This document shows positions 24,885 to 32,984 of a stretch of 64,000 nt of DNA, in pieces; position 1 is the first letter of the stretch, and each line of letters starts with the position of its first letter. The notes under the pieces were generated by a model. That model searched no databases and was not told the origin of the DNA. It saw nothing but the letters and a program-made list of their open reading frames with translations. Source of the DNA: QWHO01 sp039809865 (GTDB lineage Bacteria; Vulcanimicrobiota; Xenobia; Xenobiales; QWHO01); NCBI GenBank assembly GCA_039809865.1, contig JBDHVW010000038.1, forward strand, positions 1-64,000, in the 5' to 3' direction. Both the position numbers and the translations under genes were made by a program.

Positions 24885-25741
24885 GAACGCTCCTCCTGAT
24901 CCTGATGCTGGCGCTGCCCACCCTGGCCTGGGGCGAGCAGGGGCATCGCCTGGTGGGCCAGGTGGCCTACGACAGCCTGTCCCCCGCCGCCCGCGCCGAA
25001 GTGGATCGGCTCTTGCAGGCCGAGTTGCCCACCCTGGGCCCCCACTTCGAGACCCTGGCCAGGGCCTGTGTCTGGCCCGATTACGTCCGCTCAGGCGAGA
25101 AGTTGAAGTCGTACAATCACCCGATCTGGCACTACTCGAGCCTGCCTTTTCTGGACGGGGTTCCGTTCAGCGGACAGAGGGCCTCGGGCGAGCTGGATAC
25201 GGCTCTTCCCTTACAGATTTCCATCCTGGCCGATCGCTCGCGCTCGCGCCACGAGCGGATGATCGCGCTGGCCTGGGTGGGCCACCTGGTGGGGGACATC
25301 CACCAGCCGCTGCACGCCACCACCCGCTACTCGCCGGGGCTGCCCGAGGGCGATCGTGGGGGTAATCTCTTCCCCATCAAAGGCCCGGACTACACCGACC
25401 ACAATGGCGATCGGGTGCCGATAGACAACCTTCACACTTACTGGGATCAGGGCGCGGGCCAGTTCCTTGACCCCATCCCGACCGAGCAGATGGTGCAGCT
25501 GGCGGGCGAACTGGAGAAGTCCTACGACGCAGCCTCGTTCGGTCCGTCCCTGGGCGACCTGGAGGTGGTCCACTGGCGCCAGGAGAGCTTCAAACTGGCC
25601 ACCGGCGTAGCCTATCCCGGAATCGCGCCGGATTCGGCTCCCTCCGAGAACTATGCCAGTTTCTCGCAACGCGTCTGCCGCCGCCGGATCGCCTCGGCCG
25701 GATACCGCCTGGCGGCTGTGCTCAACGCCGCTCTGCATTGA
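24881..25741 (+). CDS. Secreted S1/P1-type zinc nuclease
   Basis: This 286-residue protein matches the S1/P1 nuclease/phospholipase C-like family, which binds three zinc ions and cleaves single-stranded DNA and RNA. The signal peptide MRTLLLILMLALPTLA would be cut just before Trp17, giving the N-terminal Trp that ligates zinc in P1 nuclease; His22 (WGEQGH) is the next ligand. WVGHLVGDIHQPLHAT holds the central ligands, and DRGGN and NLHTYWD the remaining ones. All expected ligands are present, so it should be active. The start ATG 24881 overlaps the protease stop (ATGA). Protease plus nuclease in one exported operon suggests scavenging of nutrients from, or attack on, other cells; this is inference. 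Confidence 0.93.
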   Translation: MRTLLLILMLALPTLAWGEQGHRLVGQVAYDSLSPAARAEVDRLLQAELPTLGPHFETLARACVWPDYVRSGEKLKSYNHPIWHYSSLPFLDGVPFSGQRASGELDTALPLQISILADRSRSRHERMIALAWVGHLVGDIHQPLHATTRYSPGLPEGDRGGNLFPIKGPDYTDHNGDRVPIDNLHTYWDQGAGQFLDPIPTEQMVQLAGELEKSYDAASFGPSLGDLEVVHWRQESFKLATGVAYPGIAPDSAPSENYASFSQRVCRRRIASAGYRLAAVLNAALH

Positions 25742-25766
25742 AAAGCGCATTGCCCTCTGGTATACT
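25738..25766 (+). promoter_or_regulatory. Sigma70-type promoter of the creatininase-family gene
   Basis: TTGAAA (25738-25743) and TATACT (25761-25766) are separated by 17 bp, and the -10 is preceded by TGG (extended -10). The -10 box ends 12 nt before the ATG at 25779, giving a leader of about 5-6 nt at most. The -35 overlaps the end of the nuclease gene. Confidence 0.85.
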
Positions 25767-25778
25767 GGGTCCTGTTCG

Positions 25779-26795
25779 ATGATCCGAAAACTCGCTGAGC
25801 TCACATGGTTCGAACTGGATGAACTCGATCGTGAGCGTTGTGTCGTGTTCCTCCCCGTCAGCCCCCTGGAGCAGCACGGCCCCCATATGCCGCTGGGGAT
25901 GGATCTGTTCGGGGCCGAGTTCCTCTCCCAGCGCATGGGCGAGCTGTGGGACTCGTTGCACCCCGACTGGAACACGCTGCTGGTGCCGGCCCTGCCGGTC
26001 GGCTCCAACGCCTTCGACTTCCCCGGCTCGCTCTTCACCCGTCAGCGCGTGGTGCGCGACCTGCTGGTCGACTACGGCGCCTCGCTGGCGCGCCATGGCC
26101 TCAAGAACATCGTGCTGATCACCGTGCACGGCGGCACGGGCCACATCGTCGCCATGGAAGAGGCGTCCGAGATCGTCAGCAAGCGCTTCAAGTGCACCTG
26201 CGTCAGCCCGATTGGCGCGCTGGCCACCAAGTATTTCAGTGGCGGCTATTTCGACGAGCTCGACGAGCTGCTCTCGCAGCCGCTGACGCCCGAGGAGAAA
26301 GACCTGCTGCGGGTCGACTGGCACGCGGGCTGGTGGGAGACCTCGCTGATGCTGCTGGCGCGGCCCGATCTGGTGAAATCGTCCTACCGGGATCTCGAGC
26401 CGGTCATCGTGGACGACTTCCGCAAGATCAACGATGCGCTCTGTCGCAGCGTGGGCGACGGCCAGGGCTACATGGGGGCTCCCGCCAAGGCGACCCGCGA
26501 GTTCGGCGAGATCTTGAGCAACCTGTTCGTTAAGGACGCGATCCGCATCGTCGAGCGCATGGTCATCGACCACGAGGTGCTGGGCGCCGAGGCGCGCTCT
26601 CCGCTTTACGACATTCCCTTCATGCGCACCGACTTCGTGCGCAACTCGGTGGCCGTGGGCGCGGGCGTGCTGCTCACGCTGCTGGGCGGCATTCCGCTGG
26701 TCGACGCCGTGCGCAAGGGCCAGCTGGCGCGCCGCCAGGAGGACGAGGAGAGCGAGGAAAGCCTGCCCGTCGTCGAGGAGAGCGGCGAGTCCTGA
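25779..26795 (+). CDS. Creatininase-family amidohydrolase with C-terminal membrane segment
   Basis: The 338-residue product belongs to the creatininase/MftE fold. The metal site is recognisable in SPLEQHGPHMPLGMDL (Glu, His, Asp ligands), in LITVHGGTGH (usually HGGN; here Thr replaces Asn) and in DWHAGWWETSLML (usually HAGxxETS). Members open cyclic amides or cleave peptides and formamides; the substrate is not evident. Near the C-terminus NSVAVGAGVLLTLLGGIPLVDAV is hydrophobic enough to be a membrane anchor, followed by an acidic tail, which is not usual for the family. The start ATG 25779 is placed by the promoter and by the family N-terminus; no Shine-Dalgarno is present. It is followed by a DUF4031-like gene that overlaps its stop. 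Confidence 0.88.
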   Translation: MIRKLAELTWFELDELDRERCVVFLPVSPLEQHGPHMPLGMDLFGAEFLSQRMGELWDSLHPDWNTLLVPALPVGSNAFDFPGSLFTRQRVVRDLLVDYGASLARHGLKNIVLITVHGGTGHIVAMEEASEIVSKRFKCTCVSPIGALATKYFSGGYFDELDELLSQPLTPEEKDLLRVDWHAGWWETSLMLLARPDLVKSSYRDLEPVIVDDFRKINDALCRSVGDGQGYMGAPAKATREFGEILSNLFVKDAIRIVERMVIDHEVLGAEARSPLYDIPFMRTDFVRNSVAVGAGVLLTLLGGIPLVDAVRKGQLARRQEDEESEESLPVVEESGES

Positions 26796-27073
26796 GTCTC
26801 GGCGTCGACCGTCTCTTCGAGCGCCGCGGGCGACTCTGGTGCCATCTCGTCTGCGACGACTTCAGCTCGGCCGGGCTCGAGGAGCTGCATCTCATGGCCG
26901 AGCGGCTCGGCCTGCGGCGGGCCTATCTGCACGATCCGCCCGGAAAGCTTCGGCCCCACTACGACCTCACCCCCGAGCTGCGGCAACGAGCCGTACAACT
27001 GGGCGTGCCCGAGCTGAGCCGGCGCGAGCTGGTGGAATGCCTACGCCGAGGGCGGGAGCGCGCTGGCGTCTAG
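26792..27073 (+). CDS. DUF4031-like small protein, apparently with a CTG start
   Basis: A 93-codon frame begins in CTG at 26792, overlapping the creatininase stop as CTGA. The product reads SLGVDRLFERRGRLWCHLV, then LEELHLMAERLGLRRAYLHDP and HYDLTPELRQRAVQLGV. The pattern (RLWCHL, then D, ELHxxAxRLGLRR, then HYDLTPxxRxxAVxLG) matches DUF4031, a family of about 80-95 residues and unknown function. No ATG, GTG or TTG in this frame would keep the RLWCHL strand: the first is ATG 26879, inside the ELHLMAERLG helix. The family normally starts close to the position of this CTG. The 3' end overlaps the convergent kinase gene by 33 bp. Confidence 0.7.
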   Translation: MSLGVDRLFERRGRLWCHLVCDDFSSAGLEELHLMAERLGLRRAYLHDPPGKLRPHYDLTPELRQRAVQLGVPELSRRELVECLRRGRERAGV

Positions 27074-29137
27074 ACAGCGCCGCACGGCCTCGGTGAGGCG
27101 CTGCGGGCTGTAAGGCTTGGTCAGGAACATCGCCCCGCTGGATGGCGAAGCACAGCGCCTGTCGAGCAGCTCCTCGCTGTAGCCGCTGGTAAAGAGCACC
27201 TTCAGATCGGGTTGGTCCTGGCGCAGCCGGTCGCAGAGCTGCAGTCCCGTCATGCCTCCGGGCATCACGAGATCGCTCAGCACGAGGTCGATCTCGCTGC
27301 GATGGGTGCCCCATTCCGCGAGGGCATCCTGGCCCGTGCCGGCGCCGACCACCTGGTAGCCCGAGGCCGTCAGGATGCGCTCGGCCAGCCGCCGCAGGGC
27401 GGGGTCGTCCTCCACGAGCAGGATCGTCTCGTGACCGAACTCGGGCAGGGCCACCGAGGGTGCGGAGGGACTGGATGAAAGCTCACCCGGCCGGCCCGGG
27501 AGGCAGACCCGGAAGGTGGTTCCCCGGCCCGGCGCGCTCTCCACGCTCACGGTCCCCTCGTGCTGCTGCACGATGCCATAGACCGTGGCCAGGCCCAGCC
27601 CGGTGCCCCGGCCCACGTCCTTGGTGGTGAAGAACGGCTCGAAAATGTGGGCCAGATTCTCCGACGGAATCCCGCAACCCGTGTCGCTGACGAGCAGGCA
27701 GACCCAATCGCCCTCGGCCCGGGTCGTCAGGGTGAGAGTGCCGCCGTTGGGCATCGCGTCGCGGGCATTGAGCGCGAGGTTCATGATGACCTGCTCGAGC
27801 ATGACCTCGTCGACCATCGCGAGCGGAAGGGACGGTGCGAGATGGGTCACCACCTGCACGTCCTCGCCCAGCACGCGCGCGAGCATGCGGAGCACGTGCT
27901 CGGTCACCTCCGACAGCGAGACGAGCTGGCGGTCCATGGCTTTCTTACGGCTGAACATCAGGAGCTGCTGCGTCAGCAGCGCGGCGCGGCGCACCGCCTG
28001 CAGGATCTCGGAGGTCAGGGCCACGCCTTCGGTCGGGATAGCCATGCGCCAGAGCAGGGTCGCATTGCCCTCGATGACGGTGAGGAGGTTGTTGAAGTCG
28101 TGGGCCACTCCCCCGGCCAACTGCCCGACGGCCTCCATCTTCTGGGCCTCGCGCAGACAGGCTTCCAGGCGCGTCCGGGCTTCCTCGCTCTCGCGCCGCG
28201 CGGTGATATCGGTGGCCGTGCCCAGGATCTTGAGCGGCTTGCCTTCTCCGTCGCGCCGGACAGTGCCGCTGCTGGCCAGCCACATGGTCTGCCCGGCCGG
28301 GTTCACGATGCGAAACTCCAGCTCCAGGGCATGGGTCCCCGCCAGGGCTCCCTCGATTTTCTCCCAGAGCGAGGGAGCGTCCTCGGGGTGGACCAGCGCC
28401 TCGAAGTCCGCCAGCGTCTCCATCTTCTCCACGCCGGTTATCTCGAAGCTCTCGGGCGACCAGAACACCTGGTTGGTAGCCAGGTCCCATTCCCACACTC
28501 CGGTGCGCGAGGCGCGCAGAGCCATGCGCAGCCGCTCGTCCATTTCGTCGGCCTCTTGCGCGCGCAGCTTGCTCTCGGTGATGTCGCGGGCCACGCCGGC
28601 ATTGCGCGTGATCTTGCCGCTCTCGTCGCGCACCGGAAAGCCCCGGTCACGGATCCAGCGGATGCTGCCGTCGGGTCGCAGCACGCGATACTCCTCGTCG
28701 TAGCGACCCAACGGCTCGTCGGTGATCAGAGCCTGGTGCACGCGCGCCCGGTCAGCGGGATGCACCGCCTCGAGCCATTCGGAGGGCCGCGCCATCAAGC
28801 TTTCGCAGCTGCGCTGCCAGATGGACTCGTAGGCCGGGCTGACGTAGAGCAGTCGGCCGGTGTTGAGGTCGGCCAGCCAGAACACCTCCTGGATGCTCTC
28901 GGCCATCTCGGCGAAGCGCTGCTCGGCGCGCTGCCACTGGCGGTCCCGGTAGCGCAGCTGGACGTAGAGAAAGCTCCCGGTGAGCGACAGAAAGACCAGG
29001 TCCTCGGTCTGCTCGAGCCAGCCATGGCCCGCCGCCCAGCCGTCGAGCCGTTCGTCGAGCAAGAAAATCCAGACCGCCGAGACCCCCATATAGAACAGGG
29101 TAATCCACCCCACGCTCAGACCAGGTGCCCGCCTCAT
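27041..29137 (-). CDS. Hybrid sensor histidine kinase with two PAS domains and a receiver
   Basis: The 698-residue protein has one or two membrane segments near the N-terminus (GWITLFYMGVSAVWIFLL), two PAS/PAC units (about 85-195 and 210-325; IRDRGFPVRDESGKITRNAGVARDITE and WLASSGTVRRDGEGKPLKILGTATDIT), a histidine kinase core of the PAS-PAC-HisKA type with His in LAGGVAHDFNNLLTVI (about residue 344), N box NLALNARDAMPNGG, DTGCGIP and GTGLGLATVYGIV, and a C-terminal receiver domain with phospho-acceptor Asp in LVLSDLVMPG (about residue 618) and KPYS at the end. It is a self-contained phosphorelay with no adjacent output protein. The start ATG 29137 lies 20 nt after the formyltransferase stop, so it ends a likely four-gene operon. 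Confidence 0.94.
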   Translation of the reverse strand: MRRAPGLSVGWITLFYMGVSAVWIFLLDERLDGWAAGHGWLEQTEDLVFLSLTGSFLYVQLRYRDRQWQRAEQRFAEMAESIQEVFWLADLNTGRLLYVSPAYESIWQRSCESLMARPSEWLEAVHPADRARVHQALITDEPLGRYDEEYRVLRPDGSIRWIRDRGFPVRDESGKITRNAGVARDITESKLRAQEADEMDERLRMALRASRTGVWEWDLATNQVFWSPESFEITGVEKMETLADFEALVHPEDAPSLWEKIEGALAGTHALELEFRIVNPAGQTMWLASSGTVRRDGEGKPLKILGTATDITARRESEEARTRLEACLREAQKMEAVGQLAGGVAHDFNNLLTVIEGNATLLWRMAIPTEGVALTSEILQAVRRAALLTQQLLMFSRKKAMDRQLVSLSEVTEHVLRMLARVLGEDVQVVTHLAPSLPLAMVDEVMLEQVIMNLALNARDAMPNGGTLTLTTRAEGDWVCLLVSDTGCGIPSENLAHIFEPFFTTKDVGRGTGLGLATVYGIVQQHEGTVSVESAPGRGTTFRVCLPGRPGELSSSPSAPSVALPEFGHETILLVEDDPALRRLAERILTASGYQVVGAGTGQDALAEWGTHRSEIDLVLSDLVMPGGMTGLQLCDRLRQDQPDLKVLFTSGYSEELLDRRCASPSSGAMFLTKPYSPQRLTEAVRRCLDASALPPSA

Positions 29138-29157
29138 CGCCCTCGTTATCGGTCGGA

Positions 29158-30012
29158 TCAGCCCAGACGTAAGCGTTGTTTGAAGAACACCCGCCCGTCC
29201 CGGCAGGCCACGAAGCGCCGGCCCCCGTGGCGTCCGAAGCGTCCCGGCGCCAGCCCGGACGGCTGCTCGTCGAAGCCCGTGAACTCGGGCTCGAACAGCG
29301 GCCCCAGGTCCAGCTCGCGCACCCACAGGGGGCAGACGCCGCGCAGGAAGTGGTAAACCCGACGGGTGGGCCACTCGTCCCAGTCGACGAATTTTTCCCC
29401 CGGCCGGGGGCGGCGTGCTCGGGGGAGCTTCTGAGCGGGCTGGGGAGTGGCCTCGCGAGGATGGTCGAGCACGTCGGCAAACAGATTCCCCCCCTGCTCG
29501 AGCGTGCGATCGCCCAACTCGGTGACCGTGCTGCCCAGCGGCACCGGATAGCTCTCCTGGGCCAGGATCGGGCCGGTGTCCTCGCCCGCGTCGATGCGGT
29601 GCACGGTCCAGCCACCCTCGGCGTCCATGGCGTGATACATCCAGAACCATGGATAGGCCCCGCGCCAGCGCGGCAACAGCGAGGGGTGGAGATTGAGCGT
29701 GGGCCAGCGCTCGAAGACCGCCGGCGGGAGCAGGTGCGGGAAGTTCGCCACGCACAGCACGTCCGGCTTGCGCTCCGCGAGCCAGCTCACCAATCCGGGG
29801 TCCTGTCCGGTCCGGAGCTTGCGGTAGGGAGCCAGGTAGCTCTGGGACCACATCCACAGGTTGAGCGCGCGCGCCGAGAGTCCCCAGCGATAGAACAGGT
29901 CGGCGCGGCGAGGGATGCCGTCCACGATGCCCACGACCTGGTGACGGGCAGCCAGTACGCGCAGGGGGGTGGTCGAGAAACGACCGGGCATACCCAGAAA
30001 GACGAACCTCAG
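29158..30012 (-). CDS. Formyltransferase-family enzyme, apparently with a CTG start
   Basis: The 284-residue product resembles methionyl-tRNA and sugar-nucleotide formyltransferases, which move a formyl group from 10-formyl-tetrahydrofolate. The N-terminal strand RFVFLGMPGRFSTTPLRVL, the strand VLCVANFPHLLPPAVF, the catalytic Asn-x-His in TLNLHPSLLPRWRGAYPW and Asp in DAGEDTGPIL are present. The C-terminal part (EKFVDWDEWPTRRVYHFLRGVCP) matches the Fmt C-terminal domain start. Translation from the conserved first strand requires CTG at 30012, which overlaps the dehydrogenase stop as CTGA; the first ATG (29991) would remove that strand. It is unlikely to be the housekeeping Fmt because the active-site loop deviates; the substrate may be an amino sugar. 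Confidence 0.85.
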   Translation of the reverse strand: MRFVFLGMPGRFSTTPLRVLAARHQVVGIVDGIPRRADLFYRWGLSARALNLWMWSQSYLAPYRKLRTGQDPGLVSWLAERKPDVLCVANFPHLLPPAVFERWPTLNLHPSLLPRWRGAYPWFWMYHAMDAEGGWTVHRIDAGEDTGPILAQESYPVPLGSTVTELGDRTLEQGGNLFADVLDHPREATPQPAQKLPRARRPRPGEKFVDWDEWPTRRVYHFLRGVCPLWVRELDLGPLFEPEFTGFDEQPSGLAPGRFGRHGGRRFVACRDGRVFFKQRLRLG

Positions 30013-30992
30013 GGCTCGAGCCCCAGCTTGACGGCTTCGCCCTGGTCGAGGCGGTCGAAGGCTTTCCGGTAGTCCTGCAGCGGGTAGATATCGGTCAGAA
30101 AGGCCTCCCGCGTGATCGCGCCCGAAAGCAGCAGCTCGCGGGCTTGCCGCACGGCCTCGGGCGTGAAGTGAAAGGCTCCCTTCAAGCAGAGTCCTCGGGC
30201 CAGGACGTCGCGGGGACTGACCTGGATTTGAGACCCGCCCGGACAGCCTCCGTAGAACAACACCGTGCCGCCCTTTTTCACGCTGCGGACGGCCTCCTCC
30301 CAGACCTCCGGGCGCCCGGTGCACTCGATGACCAGGTCGGCCTGTCCCGCGAGAGCGGCCATGTCGGGCAGCACCTCGGCGCCGAGCTTTCGGGCCGTGT
30401 CCAGGCGCAGCTGGCGGCGTCCCACCAGCAGCGTGCGCCGGGCCGTGTGGCGCGCCAGAGCCACATAGAGCAGGCCGATGGGGCCGGCCCCCAGCACCGC
30501 CACCGTGCCCGTCGCATCCACCAGACCGAGCCCGTAGACCACGCAGGCCAGGGGCTCGAGCAGGGCGGCGGTCCACCAGTCGAGCTCGGAGGGCTTGGGA
30601 TAGAGATTCTGGCTGACGATCGGGGCCGGCACCCTCACGACGTCGGCGAAAGCGCCCAGGATCATCACTTGCATGCACTGCGGGCAGAGGTTTTGCAGTC
30701 CCTTGCGACAGTCGGCGCATTCCCCGCACGGAGCGCTGGGGGCCAGCATGACCGGAGTGCCAGGCGGCCAACCGGTGACGCCCTCGCCGACCTCGTGGAC
30801 GACTCCGGAAAACTCGTGGCCGAATCCGCTCGGCAGGGGCCAGCGGGGATGGCCGCGCCGGTAGAACTTCAGGTCGGTGCCGCAGGTCAGCGCCGCCTTG
30901 ACCTGCACCGTGATCTCACCCGGACCGGGGCGCGGAAGCTCGACTTCGCGCAGAGTCAGGTCGAGCGGCTGGCGCAGAAAGAGCTGGCGCAC
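30009..30992 (-). CDS. Zinc-dependent medium-chain alcohol/polyol dehydrogenase
   Basis: The 327-residue enzyme is an MDR-family dehydrogenase of the threonine/sorbitol dehydrogenase type. The catalytic zinc site is Cys in ALTCGTDL, GHEF and the downstream Glu. The structural zinc lobe is PCGECADCRKGLQNLCPQC. The Rossmann nucleotide-binding motif is AVLGAGPIGLLYVALAR (Gly-x-Gly-x-x-Gly), and the family phrase KGGTVLFYGGCPGG follows. The start is GTG 30992, one base after the stop of the beta-propeller gene. The next gene overlaps its stop as CTGA. Pairing with a formyltransferase could mean a two-step modification of a sugar or amino-alcohol, but I cannot name the pathway. Confidence 0.92.
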   Translation of the reverse strand: MRQLFLRQPLDLTLREVELPRPGPGEITVQVKAALTCGTDLKFYRRGHPRWPLPSGFGHEFSGVVHEVGEGVTGWPPGTPVMLAPSAPCGECADCRKGLQNLCPQCMQVMILGAFADVVRVPAPIVSQNLYPKPSELDWWTAALLEPLACVVYGLGLVDATGTVAVLGAGPIGLLYVALARHTARRTLLVGRRQLRLDTARKLGAEVLPDMAALAGQADLVIECTGRPEVWEEAVRSVKKGGTVLFYGGCPGGSQIQVSPRDVLARGLCLKGAFHFTPEAVRQARELLLSGAITREAFLTDIYPLQDYRKAFDRLDQGEAVKLGLEP

Positions 30993-30993
30993 C

Positions 30994-32475
30994 TCAGGCG
31001 CCGCGGCGCCGCACCCGCACGTTGCCCACGATCACCCAGCCATCGCCCTCCTTGATACCGGGGCTCGCGTCGGGCGGGGGAGCGTTCTTCGCCTCCTCGA
31101 GCTGGCGCTTGACTTCGTCTTGCGGGTCGATGCGCAGCTTGTGGAAGGTGCCTGAAAGCTTGTCGGTCAGGGTGACTACGTTCCCCTCGACGGCGTCGAG
31201 CTCCCAGCGCATGCTCTCGGGCAGTTTGAGCCGGACCTCGAAGGTGGTCCCCTGGCTCAGGTCGTGACGCCGAATGGTGGCGTCGCGGTCCACGCTGTAG
31301 AGGCAGCCGTCGTCGGCGGGCAAAAAGCTCTCGAAGCCGCCGCTCACTTTGAGCGTGAGGCCGAGCTGGCCGTCGGGCTTGATCTGCTGGATCGTCTCGC
31401 CGTCTCTTTTGGCGTAGTAGAGAGAGCCGTCCCGGGCGGGCTTGAACCCGGTCTCGACCATGGCGCCGCGGTCGTTGTCCTCGATGGTGCGCTGCCACAG
31501 CATCTGGCCATCGGCGCTGACGCAGTAGAGCTTTTCGTCGCGCCGTCCGGGGAAGTAGATGCGCCCGTCGGGGCCGCCGAACGGCGTGTAGAGCCCCCCC
31601 ACGGCCGAGTCCGTCTGGACCTCCCAGGCCTTCAGGGTCTTGAGATCGATGCCGCGCGCCTCGCCCCGGGCCCCGCCATAGAACAGCTGCGTCTCGGTGG
31701 CATAGGGGAACGAGCCGATGTCGGGGAGATCGACCTGTTTCACCTTGCCCTGGGCGCTCACCAGGCAGAAATGGGGCGTGCGGAAGGTGTTGGAGAAGTC
31801 GTCGCTGGCGAAGATCTGGCCGTGGTCGGGCGTGGGCACGTGGAAATACTCGTCCGCCTGGATCTTGAGGTCCTTGCGCCAGAGCTTCTTCCCGTCGGGG
31901 TCGAGCTTGAGCAGATCCTGACCGAGCTTGACGAAGAGATTCCCCTGCGGATCGGCTTGCAGGCTGTCGATCGCCTCGCGCGAGTCGGATTCGAAGCGCC
32001 ACCGCTCCTTTCCCTGGGCATCCAGGCAGATGGCCTGCGCGGTGGGCCAGGCCCCCTTGCCTTTGGTGTGGACGAAGGTGGTGCCGTTGGAGAGAAACAG
32101 GTGGGACTCGATCTCGTGGTCCTCATCGGGCTGGAACTTCCAAAGCTCTTTCCCCTGGGGGTCGAGCGCCAGCGAGAAGTCGGGCTGCTCGTAGCCCGAG
32201 AGGCTGAGCACGGTGCGACCATCGGGCAGCGCGTACTGCTCTTCGATGTGATAGTCTTCGGGAGCCTGGTAGGAGAGCGCCGCGATTTCCGAGGGCTCGA
32301 TGGGGCCCCGCGGGCCCTGGGTGAGGATGGCGGTGGACTGGCCCAACTCGAAGGTGTCGCGGGGCGCTTCGCTCTGAGAGGCGCGCGCGGGAGCCGTCAG
32401 CCGCGGGGGGGCCACGAAGGTCGGTATTGCGGCCGGAGCCGTCGCTGTGATGACCACGGCCCGAAGGTAACCCAC
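30994..32475 (-). CDS. PQQ/WD-like beta-propeller repeat protein
   Basis: The 493-residue product has about seven repeats of the PQQ-propeller type, for example LALDPQGKELWKFQPDEDHEI, ICLDAQGKERWRFESDSREAID, LLKLDPDGKKLWRKDLKIQADE and YCVSADGQMLWQRTIED, each ending in a Trp-containing strand. No PQQ-dependent dehydrogenase residues were identified, so it is more likely a structural or sensing propeller. There is no clear signal peptide: the N-terminus (VVITATAPAAIPTFVAPP) is Ala/Pro rich. The start could be GTG 32475 or GTG 32457. A TAAAAT -10-like box ends 12 nt before 32475. It appears to head the minus-strand operon that continues with the dehydrogenase, formyltransferase and hybrid kinase. 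Confidence 0.82.
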   Translation of the reverse strand: MGYLRAVVITATAPAAIPTFVAPPRLTAPARASQSEAPRDTFELGQSTAILTQGPRGPIEPSEIAALSYQAPEDYHIEEQYALPDGRTVLSLSGYEQPDFSLALDPQGKELWKFQPDEDHEIESHLFLSNGTTFVHTKGKGAWPTAQAICLDAQGKERWRFESDSREAIDSLQADPQGNLFVKLGQDLLKLDPDGKKLWRKDLKIQADEYFHVPTPDHGQIFASDDFSNTFRTPHFCLVSAQGKVKQVDLPDIGSFPYATETQLFYGGARGEARGIDLKTLKAWEVQTDSAVGGLYTPFGGPDGRIYFPGRRDEKLYCVSADGQMLWQRTIEDNDRGAMVETGFKPARDGSLYYAKRDGETIQQIKPDGQLGLTLKVSGGFESFLPADDGCLYSVDRDATIRRHDLSQGTTFEVRLKLPESMRWELDAVEGNVVTLTDKLSGTFHKLRIDPQDEVKRQLEEAKNAPPPDASPGIKEGDGWVIVGNVRVRRRGA

Positions 32476-32507
32476 CCGGGCGGGCGGATTTTAGAACCCT
32501 TTGTTAA

Positions 32508-32984
32508 CTATAGGTCGACGATCTCGATCTTGGGGGCGCCCTTTTTGGGCAGGTCGACCAGCGCGACGGAAGTGCGGCCGGTCACCCAACCGCAGACTTC
32601 CCCAGGATTGAGCAGGTTCTGGCGCACATCCACCTTGTGGGTGTGACCGTAGATGACCAGGTCGAAGGCCGAGGCCAGCTCGGGTAGGGCGATGGGCTCG
32701 TGCAGCACGATGATCCGCCGGCCGTTGAGCGCGAGCTCGTGGGGCCGCTCGTGCAGCTCGCCCAGGCGGGCGAAACCGCGCGAGAGCCCCACCCGCTCTC
32801 CGTCGTTGTTGCCAAAGACGCCGGTGACCGGGACCCCGGCCTCGCCCAGCACGGGCAAGGTGAACGGGGCCACGAAGTCACCGGCGTGGATCACCTGTTT
32901 CACGCCCGCCTTCTGGAAGACGGCCATGGCCTTGCGCAGGTTGTCCAGGTGATCGTGGCTGTCGGCCAGGACGCCGATTTTCAA
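32508..32984 (-). CDS. YfcE/MJ0936-type metallophosphoesterase
   Basis: The 158-residue enzyme is a compact two-metal phosphodiesterase. All five blocks of the fold are present: GVLADSHDHLDNL, VIHAGDF, VFGNNDGE, IVLHEP and VIYGHTHKVD. Members of this size (YfcE, MJ0936) hydrolyse phosphodiester model substrates with Mn or Ni; the physiological substrate is usually unknown. There is no signal peptide, so it is cytoplasmic. Its start overlaps the upstream gene's stop by four bases (ATGA at 32984-32981), so the two are coupled. The stop lies 32 bp upstream of the propeller gene's start. Confidence 0.93.
   Translation of the reverse strand: MKIGVLADSHDHLDNLRKAMAVFQKAGVKQVIHAGDFVAPFTLPVLGEAGVPVTGVFGNNDGERVGLSRGFARLGELHERPHELALNGRRIIVLHEPIALPELASAFDLVIYGHTHKVDVRQNLLNPGEVCGWVTGRTSVALVDLPKKGAPKIEIVDL

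Noticed and set aside
27138..29857. The upstream extension of the hybrid kinase frame beyond its ATG at 29137.
   Set aside because: The extra part overlaps the formyltransferase gene in another frame and has no domain; the membrane-helix N-terminus starts at 29137.
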